A stretch of DNA of 5,058 bases, taken from contig JAKCBU010000123.1 of the NCBI GenBank assembly GCA_021839095.1, forward strand, positions 1 through 5,058, written 5' to 3'. Shown in pieces: positions 1 to 5,058 of this stretch. The DNA comes from Pseudomonadota bacterium (lineage in GTDB: Bacteria; Pseudomonadota; Gammaproteobacteria; Acidithiobacillales; Acidithiobacillaceae). Below the pieces are notes generated by a model. That model saw only the letters and a program-made list of their open reading frames with translations. It was not told the DNA's origin and ran no database searches. The first letter of the stretch is position 1; the number at the start of each line of letters is the position of its first letter. The translations under genes were made by a program, and so were the position numbers.

Positions 1-273
1 AGGCGGGCGTAGGAGCGCTTCCAGCCAAAGCTTCGCCTCAGGATCGCTAAAAATACGGGCACGCAATGCGGCCCTGTCGAGTTCCCCCCCAGCGCCGAGC
101 AACGCCGGGCCAAAATGCGCGATGATGGCCTGCAGGGCAGAGCTGCCCGGGACCACCAGGTCACGGGCGATGCCATCGGCGTCGAGCACATGCGCGCCCG
201 CGGCATGGAGCATTTCCGCCACGGTGCTCTTGCCGCAGGCTATGCCGCCCGTCAGACCGATGCGCCGCGTCAT
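1..273 (-). CDS. coaE: Dephospho-CoA kinase, N-terminal part (cut by left edge)
   Basis: This enzyme phosphorylates the 3'-OH of the ribose of dephospho-CoA with ATP, the last step of coenzyme A synthesis, in the cytosol. Ninety-one codons are visible and remain open to the window edge. The protein starts MTRRIGLTGGIACGKSTVAE, which holds a P-loop (GGIACGKS, residues 9-16) in the context typical of CoaE. It is followed by the DAD motif (31-33), an IARDLVVPG segment (35-43) and an ALRARIF helix (69-75), all matching the first third of the family, whose usual length is about 200 residues. The ATG directly follows the pilD stop (TGAATG) and has no clear Shine-Dalgarno sequence, so translation is probably coupled to pilD. 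The pilD-coaE pairing is common in gamma- and betaproteobacteria. One oddity is that the segment ending ALLRPP carries Arg89 where most homologues have His (LHP). The family assignment is firm; only the C-terminal part is unseen. Confidence 0.93.
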   Translation of the reverse strand, partial: MTRRIGLTGGIACGKSTVAEMLHAAGAHVLDADGIARDLVVPGSSALQAIIAHFGPALLGAGGELDRAALRARIFSDPEAKLWLEALLRPP

Positions 274-1074
274 TCAGGTGCCCAGCAGGTGCAGATAGCC
301 GGAGAGGATGGCTTGCGGCCACAGCAGCATGAGCCAGGCCCCCAAGGCCAGATAGGGGCCAAAGGGCATGGCATAGTCGCGGCCCTTGCCACGCAGCAGG
401 TAGGTCATCGCTACCACACCTCCGCCCAGCGCGGCGATGAACAGGGTCAAAAAGACGGCCTGCCAACCCAACCAGGCCCCCACCATGCCGAGCAGTTTGA
501 GATCGCCCCCGCCCATCCCGTCCCGCCCGCTCATTCGATAATAGGCCACGGCCAGCACCCAGAGACTCCCGTAACCCAGGAACACCCCGAGCAGGGCGTC
601 CGCAGGGGAAGTCAACGCCACCCCTGGCCAGAAGAGGGCCGAGCCATTCAGCAAGAGCCCGAACAGTATACCTGGCTTGGTAATCCGGTCCGGCAGGAGA
701 TGGGTTTCCAGGTCGATCATGGTCAGCGCCAACAGTATCCAGGTCAACACCAATGCAGGCAGAAGTGGCCCGCTGAACCCCAACCGCCACACCACCACCA
801 CGCTCAGCACCGCCGTCAGCAGCTCCAGCGCCGGATAACGCCAGACGATGGGACTACCGCAATCGTGACAGCGGCCCCGCAACCATATCCAACTCAAAAC
901 CGGGATATTCTCCCAGGGACGCAAACTATGACCGCACTGCGGGCAGTGGGACGCGGGATACAGGATCGATTCGTGGCGCGGAACCCGGTGCACCACCACA
1001 TTCAGAAAACTGCCGATGAGCAGGCCGAGCAGGGCGATCAGCATATAAACCACCCCCTCTCCGATCGACATCAT
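274..1074 (-). CDS. pilD: Type IV prepilin peptidase / N-methyltransferase PilD
   Basis: This is a bifunctional aspartyl protease of the inner membrane. It cleaves the leader of type IV prepilins and type II secretion pseudopilins and then N-methylates the new terminus. The 266-residue protein opens with a membrane segment leading into GSFLNVVVHRVPR (21-33). A cytoplasmic zinc-type domain follows with two CxxC pairs (Cys44/Cys47 and Cys69/Cys72) and the NIPVLSW element. A series of hydrophobic segments comes next. The two catalytic aspartates are visible as Asp121 in IDLETHLLPD and Asp191 in GGGDLKLL, and the conserved PFGPYLALGAW lies near the C-terminus. It is slightly shorter than the Pseudomonas PilD (about 290 residues), mainly at the N-terminus. 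The start is ATGATG: the pilR stop TGA lies inside it, and AGAGGA sits 3 nt before the first ATG and 6 nt before the second, so either Met may initiate. The cysteines favour full PilD activity over a peptidase-only paralogue. Confidence 0.97.
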   Translation of the reverse strand: MMSIGEGVVYMLIALLGLLIGSFLNVVVHRVPRHESILYPASHCPQCGHSLRPWENIPVLSWIWLRGRCHDCGSPIVWRYPALELLTAVLSVVVVWRLGFSGPLLPALVLTWILLALTMIDLETHLLPDRITKPGILFGLLLNGSALFWPGVALTSPADALLGVFLGYGSLWVLAVAYYRMSGRDGMGGGDLKLLGMVGAWLGWQAVFLTLFIAALGGGVVAMTYLLRGKGRDYAMPFGPYLALGAWLMLLWPQAILSGYLHLLGT

Positions 1075-2423
1075 GCGTCCTCTTTCACCTGCAATCGGTG
1101 CAACCGCATTTCCAAGGATTGCAGGCTGATGTCCAACAAGCGCGCAGCCTGATGCCGGTCGCCCCCGGCTTGCTCCAGTATCTTGCGCAGCAAAACGGCT
1201 TCGGCGGTATCCATACTGGCCGGCGCCACCCCGGATGCCGGGGCCGGCGCCGCGTTGTCCGCCGGGGCGGCACCGGGAGCAGCAAAAATTTCTTCAGGAA
1301 GGAACGTTTCGTGCTGTAGGGCGAGGCTACGCTCCAGGAGATTTTCGAGTTCGCGCACGTTGCCCGGAAAGGTATAGAGCCGCAATCGCTCCAACATGCC
1401 CGCGGGAAGCCGGGGCGGAGGTCCGCCCGGCGTAGCGCCGATACGCTGGAGAATCGCCTCGACCAACTGAGGGATATCCTCCAGACGCTCGCGCAGCGGA
1501 GGCATATGCAGCTTCACCACATCCAGCCGGTAACGCAGATCTTGACGGAAGCTGCCGTCGTTCACCATCTCCTGTAGATCGCGGTGGGTGGCTGAGATGA
1601 TCCGCACGTCCAGAGCGATTTCCCGGGATGATCCCAACGGTCGTATGGAACGCTCCTGAATGGCGCGCAGGAGTTTCACCTGCATCATCATGGGCAGGTC
1701 GCCAATCTCATCGAGGAAGAGCGTGCCGCCGTTGGCCGCCACGAAGAGTCCCTCCCGGCGTTGCACCGCGCCGGAATACGCCCCCTTTTCGGCGCCGAAA
1801 AGTTCACTCTCCAGCAGGCCATCGGGGATGGCGCCGCAATTCACGGCAACAAACGGCTTGTCGTGACGCGGTCCCGAGGCATGGACGGCCCGCGCCGCCA
1901 GTTCTTTGCCTGTTCCCGACTCACCGGTAATATGGACCGGCGCGTTGCTCCGCGCGACCCGGCGAATATCCTCGCGTAGCCGCTGCATGACGGGGGAATC
2001 GCCCAGCAATCGCCGGGTACCATCCGTCTCGGAGGGGGACGGGCAGCTCAAGGCCACCGCCTGCGCCACCAACCGCCGCAACCGCGCCAGCTCGATGGGC
2101 TTGGCCATGTAGTCGAAAGCCCCGGCCTGCATGGCCTCCACTGCGCCATCCGCGGAAGAATAGGCGGTGATCACCGCGACGGGCACCTGGGGATGTGATG
2201 CGTGCAGACGACGTACCAGTTCAATGCCGGAACCATCCGGCAAGCGCAGATCCGTCAGACACAAAGACGGGGTGGCTTCGCCCAGACGCGCGTAGGCTTC
2301 TGCGATGGAATGGGCGCCGATAACCGTGAGCCCCATGCCCTGCAGTGTAATAGCCAGCAGTTCGACAATGTTCGGTTCGTCATCGACAACGAGCGCGGGG
2401 GGCAAAGTAGACAGGTCGGCCAT
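1071..2423 (-). CDS. pilR: Sigma-54-dependent response regulator PilR
   Basis: This NtrC-family activator, when phosphorylated by PilS, drives sigma-54 transcription, classically of the major pilin gene pilA. The 450 residues comprise a receiver domain (about 9-122; acidic Asp14/Asp15, phospho-acceptor Asp58 in TDLRLPD, Thr86, Lys108), an AAA+ domain (about 138-370) and a Fis-type helix-turn-helix (about 408-446). The AAA+ domain has Walker A GESGTGKE (167-174), a sigma-54 contact loop reading GAYSGA (214-219, canonical GAFTGA), Walker B GGTLFLDEIGDLP (232-244), arginine-finger region FRQDLRYRL and sensor II GNVRELEN. An Ala/Pro-rich linker (about 381-403) precedes the DNA-binding part. The length matches known PilR (about 445). 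The ATG at 2423 is chosen because GGAGGA precedes it and it overlaps the pilS stop as TGATG; a TTG eight codons upstream lacks any Shine-Dalgarno. Adjacency to a PilS-type kinase and to pilus genes separates it from other NtrC paralogues. Confidence 0.95.
   Translation of the reverse strand: MADLSTLPPALVVDDEPNIVELLAITLQGMGLTVIGAHSIAEAYARLGEATPSLCLTDLRLPDGSGIELVRRLHASHPQVPVAVITAYSSADGAVEAMQAGAFDYMAKPIELARLRRLVAQAVALSCPSPSETDGTRRLLGDSPVMQRLREDIRRVARSNAPVHITGESGTGKELAARAVHASGPRHDKPFVAVNCGAIPDGLLESELFGAEKGAYSGAVQRREGLFVAANGGTLFLDEIGDLPMMMQVKLLRAIQERSIRPLGSSREIALDVRIISATHRDLQEMVNDGSFRQDLRYRLDVVKLHMPPLRERLEDIPQLVEAILQRIGATPGGPPPRLPAGMLERLRLYTFPGNVRELENLLERSLALQHETFLPEEIFAAPGAAPADNAAPAPASGVAPASMDTAEAVLLRKILEQAGGDRHQAARLLDISLQSLEMRLHRLQVKEDA
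1078..1083 (-). promoter_or_regulatory. Ribosome binding site of pilD
   Basis: AGAGGA lies inside the last codons of pilR, 3 nt before the first and 6 nt before the second of two consecutive ATG codons. The pilR stop is embedded in that ATGATG, so re-initiation is likely. Confidence 0.6.
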
Positions 2424-4024
2424 CAATCCTCCGTGAGTCCGCCCCAAGAGGGGAGAAAGATCTGGAACAGTGCGCCACCTTGCGGATGGTTCTCACAACG
2501 GATACCCCCCCCGTTGATACGCAAAAGTTCGCGCACCATGGGCAAACCCAGCCCAGTGCCTCGCGAATCCGTAGTGAAAAACGGTTCAAAAATGCGCTCC
2601 ATCAACTCGGCCTTTATACCCGGCCCGAAATCCCGCAACGTCACCAGGACCATGGTTTCTCGCTCCACCCACTCGGACCGTATCTCGACCCGTATCGTAG
2701 CATCTTCCGCCGAACCATGCTGCGCACTATTATGGAGCAGGTTCCAGAACACCTGGCGCAATTGCGCCGGGTCGGCATACACGAGCAGGTGCGGCGGCAT
2801 GTCGTGAATGCAGATCGTCATGGCCGCGAGCATGGGATCGGACTGAATCTGGGAAACCAGGGTCGGTAACCAACTCGCCAGCGCGATGGGCTCAGAACGC
2901 GCGGGACTGGGGCGGCCCATCTCCAAAACCGAATCAATGATCGTATTGATACGCACGGTCTCGCGCTCCAAAATCTGGAAGAGGTGCTGTGCATCCGGAG
3001 CCTCCACGCTTTCGCTCAAGAGACTGCCCGCATGGCGGATCACACTCAGTGGATTGCGGATTTCGTGGGCGATATTCGCTGCCAGACGCCCCAGGGCAGC
3101 CAGTTGCGCCTCCCGCTCACGCGCACGCAGCATTTCGGCATCGCGCAGCAGCAACAGACGGTAGGGACTTTGGGGCAAGTCGATTTTACGGACCACAAGA
3201 CTCTGTACGCCGTCCTGCAAGGACGGATCCCGCCCACTGAGAGAGATCAACATTTCACTGTCGCTTTGCGCGGACTGGCGCAGTGCCGTGGCCAGGCGTG
3301 GCTGCACCAGGTCTATGCCGACCGGTGCGGAAGCCCACAATCGATAACCAGAAAGGGTCCGGGCAATCGGATTACTGAGCACAACCCGATTTTGGCGGTC
3401 CAACACAAACACGCCGACATCCATGTGCTGCACAATTTCCTGATTCAAGGCATTGAGATTAACGACCTCCGCGTCCCGCTGCCGGGCCAGGCGATTCCCC
3501 TTCTCGAGACTGAGCACCAGACTATCCGCCAGCACCGCCACCGCCACCAGCGCCAGCACGTAGATAAACAGCTGGCCGAGGGGCAAATGTGCATAAGCCA
3601 TGCCCCCCCAAAAGGATTCGGCAATCAGCAGCGCCAGTAATACCCAGACAAAAATGAAGGCGCTTTGCCCGCGCAGCAGGCTGGCGGCGGATACCAGCAA
3701 GAGGAAGGGCAGGATGCTGAAGGGGCCGCTGATCCCCCCTCCGAAGTGCAGCAGCAGCAGTACCAGCAAGGTATCGGTGGCCACCTGGATCCAGGCGTGG
3801 TAGAGGGAACGGGTGGGGCGTCGCAGCAGCAGTGCCAGCAGATAACCCAAACTCACCACCGCGGCCACGAGGGTAAGGACACGCAGCAACTCCACATGAC
3901 CGCCCAGGTCGATGACCGTCTCGCTGACGGGCAGATGGACCAGCACGGCGACAACCGCGGCGATCAGCAGCCGGTATGCGGAAATTCCCCAGAGCCGGTG
4001 CCAGTCGCCATCCATTTCAGACAC
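2423..4024 (-). CDS. pilS: Type IV pilus sensor histidine kinase PilS
   Basis: This inner-membrane kinase phosphorylates PilR; in Pseudomonas it monitors pilin in the membrane. Numbered from the GTG at 4024 (533 residues; P. aeruginosa PilS is about 530), there are six hydrophobic segments (roughly 16-33, 47-67, 79-94, 103-117, 121-137, 150-170) and a charged, probably coiled linker (about 173-198). A PAS-like domain (about 200-295, HMDVGVFVLDRQNRVVLSNP) follows, then a HisKA domain with the phospho-accepting His320 in ANIAHEIRNPLS. The HATPase domain has an N box NLLHNSAQHG (428-437), G1 DFGPGI (465-470), F box FEPFFTT (479-485) and G2 GTGLGLP (489-495). A second GTG at 4033 is in frame, but it overlaps the GAGGTG ribosome site that serves the 4024 GTG at 6 nt spacing, so 4024 is preferred; an ATG at 4015 is less well placed. 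The stop overlaps the pilR start. Runs of G7 and G8 occur within the gene. Confidence 0.94.
   Translation of the reverse strand: MSEMDGDWHRLWGISAYRLLIAAVVAVLVHLPVSETVIDLGGHVELLRVLTLVAAVVSLGYLLALLLRRPTRSLYHAWIQVATDTLLVLLLLHFGGGISGPFSILPFLLLVSAASLLRGQSAFIFVWVLLALLIAESFWGGMAYAHLPLGQLFIYVLALVAVAVLADSLVLSLEKGNRLARQRDAEVVNLNALNQEIVQHMDVGVFVLDRQNRVVLSNPIARTLSGYRLWASAPVGIDLVQPRLATALRQSAQSDSEMLISLSGRDPSLQDGVQSLVVRKIDLPQSPYRLLLLRDAEMLRAREREAQLAALGRLAANIAHEIRNPLSVIRHAGSLLSESVEAPDAQHLFQILERETVRINTIIDSVLEMGRPSPARSEPIALASWLPTLVSQIQSDPMLAAMTICIHDMPPHLLVYADPAQLRQVFWNLLHNSAQHGSAEDATIRVEIRSEWVERETMVLVTLRDFGPGIKAELMERIFEPFFTTDSRGTGLGLPMVRELLRINGGGIRCENHPQGGALFQIFLPSWGGLTED
2427..2432 (-). promoter_or_regulatory. 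Ribosome binding site of pilR
   Basis: GGAGGA lies inside the last codons of pilS, 3 nt before the pilR ATG at 2423 (a rather short spacing). It decides the start in favour of the ATG over the TTG at 2447, which is preceded by a pyrimidine run. Together with the TGATG overlap it suggests translational coupling of regulator to kinase. Confidence 0.7.
2505..2512 (-). repeat. G8 homopolymer in pilS
   Basis: Eight consecutive G on the coding strand (C on the given strand) encode Gly505-Gly507 after the G2 box of the ATPase domain. It is the longest single-base run noticed in the window. A gain or loss of one base would change the last residues of PilS and its junction with pilR. Confidence 0.8.
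3603..3609 (-). repeat. G7 homopolymer in pilS membrane region
   Basis: Seven G preceded by four T on the coding strand encode Trp139-Gly141, in the loop between membrane segments 5 and 6. A one-base slip here would abolish the kinase domains. Confidence 0.75.
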
Positions 4025-4030
4025 GCTACG

Positions 4031-4036
4031 CACCTC
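4031..4036 (-). promoter_or_regulatory. Ribosome binding site of pilS
   Basis: GAGGTG lies 6 nt before the GTG at 4024 and matches six bases of the consensus AGGAGGTGA. It includes the alternative GTG at 4033, and so favours the shorter start. The alternative start has only a weak, distant purine stretch upstream. Confidence 0.6.
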
Positions 4037-4078
4037 GTCGACGTGTCCTGCCGCGCATCAATGCTGCTGCGGGAACCA

Positions 4079-4091
4079 CGGCGAGACGCCG
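4079..4091. other. Small inverted repeat in pilB-pilS gap
   Basis: CGGCG-AGA-CGCCG is a perfect 5-bp stem with a 3-base loop. No T tract follows on either strand, so it does not look like an intrinsic terminator. It may be chance in GC-rich DNA. Confidence 0.3.
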
Positions 4092-4164
4092 ACTTCCAAC
4101 CAGGTCCATCGCGACCTCGGAGCGGACGGCAGGGCAGCCGGAATTTCGTCATGGGCCACCGCAT

Positions 4165-5058
4165 TCACAGGTTGGTCACCCGGAGCACTTCCTCGAGGCT
4201 GGTGACCCCTTCCTTAATGCGCCGCAACCCGCTTTGCCGCATGGTCAGAACGCCTTCCTGGGCGGCTTGCCGGGCCAGGTCGAGAGAGGTGCCCCCCCGC
4301 ATGATCACTTCCCGCATCGCATCGCTCACCGGCATCACCTGATAAAGTCCCATGCGGCCCTGGTATCCCGTTTTGTTGCATTGGTCGCAACCCACCGGCC
4401 CCAGAGGACGCCAACCCTGCAGATCCTCAGCCACAAAACCGGCTTCGATCAGGGCCTGTTCAGGGATACGCAGTGGCTTTTTACAATGCGTGCAGAGTTT
4501 TCGTACCAGACGCTGCGCCATGACCAAGTGCACGGCACCCGCAATGTTGTAGGTCGGGATACCCATGTTTTCCAGCCGGGTGAGACTCTGCGGAGCGTCG
4601 TTGGTGTGCAGGGTGGCGAGCACCAAATGGCCGGTCTGCGCGGCCTTGATCGCGGTTTCAGCCGTTTCCAGATCACGCACCTCCCCCACCATGATGATAT
4701 CGGGGTCCTGTCGCAGGAAGGAACGCAACGCCGCCGCAAAGGTCAACCCGATGCGTTCGTTGATGTTTACTTGATTGATCCCGTACACCGGGATTTCCAC
4801 GGGGTCCTCGGCGGTGCTGATGTTGCTGTCACCGGTATTCAGGATGTTGAGGGCGGTGTAGAGCGTGGTCGTTTTACCGGAACCGGTGGGACCGGTCACC
4901 AAAATCATCCCATAAGGCCGGTGGATGGCCTCCTCAAAGCCCTTGCGCTGCTCCGGCAAAAAGCCCAAATGCTCGATAGGGACCTTGGAACTGGCCGGAT
5001 CCAGCAAGCGTAGCACTATGGTCTCACCAAAGCTGGTGGGCAGAAATGAGACGCGAAA
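4165..5058 (-). CDS. pilB: Type IV pilus extension ATPase PilB, C-terminal part (cut by right edge)
   Basis: This hexameric cytoplasmic ATPase powers pilus polymerisation at the inner-membrane platform. The visible 297 residues are open at the right edge; the family is about 560-570 long, so the N-terminal N1/N2 region is mostly outside. The visible part starts FRVSFLPTSFGETIVLRLLD, the end of the N2 domain. Then come Walker A GPTGSGKT (56-63), Asp box STAEDPVE (81-88), a Walker B region DPDIIMVGEVRD (118-129, Glu126) and His box TGHLVLATLHTND (142-154). A zinc tetracysteine follows with CTHC (189-192) and CDQC (224-227). The end, SLEEVLRVTNL, is typical for PilB. The paired CxxC motifs and the GSPE/PilB-type boxes exclude the retraction ATPases PilT/PilU, which lack them. 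A GspE or MshE paralogue is possible in principle, but the pilS, pilR and pilD neighbours make PilB much more likely. A GTG at 5016 is an internal Val codon, not a start. Confidence 0.95.
   Translation of the reverse strand, partial: FRVSFLPTSFGETIVLRLLDPASSKVPIEHLGFLPEQRKGFEEAIHRPYGMILVTGPTGSGKTTTLYTALNILNTGDSNISTAEDPVEIPVYGINQVNINERIGLTFAAALRSFLRQDPDIIMVGEVRDLETAETAIKAAQTGHLVLATLHTNDAPQSLTRLENMGIPTYNIAGAVHLVMAQRLVRKLCTHCKKPLRIPEQALIEAGFVAEDLQGWRPLGPVGCDQCNKTGYQGRMGLYQVMPVSDAMREVIMRGGTSLDLARQAAQEGVLTMRQSGLRRIKEGVTSLEEVLRVTNL

Larger units (their letters stand above)
4025..4164 (-). other. pilB-pilS intergenic gap, no convincing element
   Basis: This stretch of about 140 bases is the only appreciable non-coding DNA in the window. 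Read on the minus strand it contains the pilS ribosome site at its end and one small perfect hairpin (4079-4091) without a following T tract. I see no sigma-70 -35/-10 pair and no sigma-54 GG/GC element. An ATG directly after the pilB stop opens a 66-codon frame that runs into pilS out of phase. It has no ribosome site and its Arg/Cys-rich product looks non-coding. The gap may be a plain spacer, or it may hold a weak promoter that cannot be recognised by eye. Confidence 0.5.

Noticed and set aside
161..790. 209-codon minus-strand frame overlapping pilD
   Set aside because: It overlaps pilD and coaE in another frame. The Arg/Gly/Ala-rich product has no family features, while both real genes have intact catalytic motifs.
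115..1152. Long open frame on the plus strand opposite pilD (345 codons)
   Set aside because: It lies antisense to a fully supported pilD. Its product is rich in Gln, His, Pro and Arg without any domain, as expected for a mirror frame of a GC-rich membrane protein gene.
2753..2766. TGGCGCAATTGC resembling a sigma-54 promoter
   Set aside because: The GG and GC elements are too close together compared with the sigma-54 consensus, and the site lies within pilS on the antisense strand.
2755..2768. 14-bp perfect palindrome GGCGCAATTGCGCC
   Set aside because: It sits inside pilS codons for Ala-Gln-Leu-Arg-Gln in the ATPase domain, a conserved coding segment, and no second copy was noticed. Coding constraint and GC-rich chance explain it.
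4079..4091. Possible terminator after pilB
   Set aside because: The stem is only 5 bp with a triloop and no T tract follows, so intrinsic termination between pilB and pilS is not supported.
3964..4164. 66-codon minus-strand frame starting right after the pilB stop
   Set aside because: It has no Shine-Dalgarno, an Arg/Cys-rich product, and its end overlaps the pilS start out of phase. It is kept only as a point to check in the gap finding.
3976..5013. Long open frame on the plus strand opposite pilB (345 codons)
   Set aside because: It is antisense to pilB, which shows every motif of its family. The product is low in hydrophobic structure and has no recognisable domain or ribosome site.
1..5058. 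Novel defence, mobile or RNA-based system
   Set aside because: The whole window is accounted for by five known pilus and CoA genes with intact motifs. I saw no direct-repeat arrays, tRNA, transposase, integrase or reverse transcriptase.

Overview
The window is a compact, GC-rich (roughly 60%, by eye) stretch of proteobacterial chromosome. Every supported gene lies on the minus strand, so transcription runs from the right end to the left end. It encodes type IV pilus (T4P) assembly and regulation. The protein families and lengths match gammaproteobacterial or Acidithiobacillus-like T4P loci. The exact organism cannot be fixed from the sequence alone.

In transcription order: (1) the C-terminal half or so of pilB, the pilus extension ATPase, cut by the right edge of the window; (2) a gap of about 140 bp with no convincing gene, promoter or terminator; (3) pilS, a membrane sensor histidine kinase; (4) pilR, its sigma-54-dependent NtrC-family response regulator; (5) pilD, the prepilin peptidase/N-methyltransferase; (6) the first 91 codons of coaE, dephospho-CoA kinase, cut by the left edge.

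The genes from pilS to coaE are packed with no intergenic DNA. The stop of pilS overlaps the start of pilR (TGATG), the stop of pilR lies inside the first codons of pilD (ATGATG), and the stop of pilD abuts the start of coaE (TGAATG). This points to one transcript with translational coupling. PilB powers pilin polymerisation. PilD cleaves and methylates prepilins before assembly. PilS and PilR, by family knowledge, sense pilin in the membrane and drive sigma-54 transcription of the major pilin gene. No pilin gene is visible here. CoaE is the usual housekeeping neighbour of pilD.

The main departure from the well-known pilB-pilC-pilD-coaE order is that pilS-pilR sits where the platform gene pilC would be expected. 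Smaller points are a GAYSGA variant of the sigma-54 contact loop in PilR, and G7/G8 homopolymers inside coding sequence, especially near the 3' end of pilS. I found no RNA gene, mobile element, CRISPR array or evidence of a new defence-type or other undescribed system.
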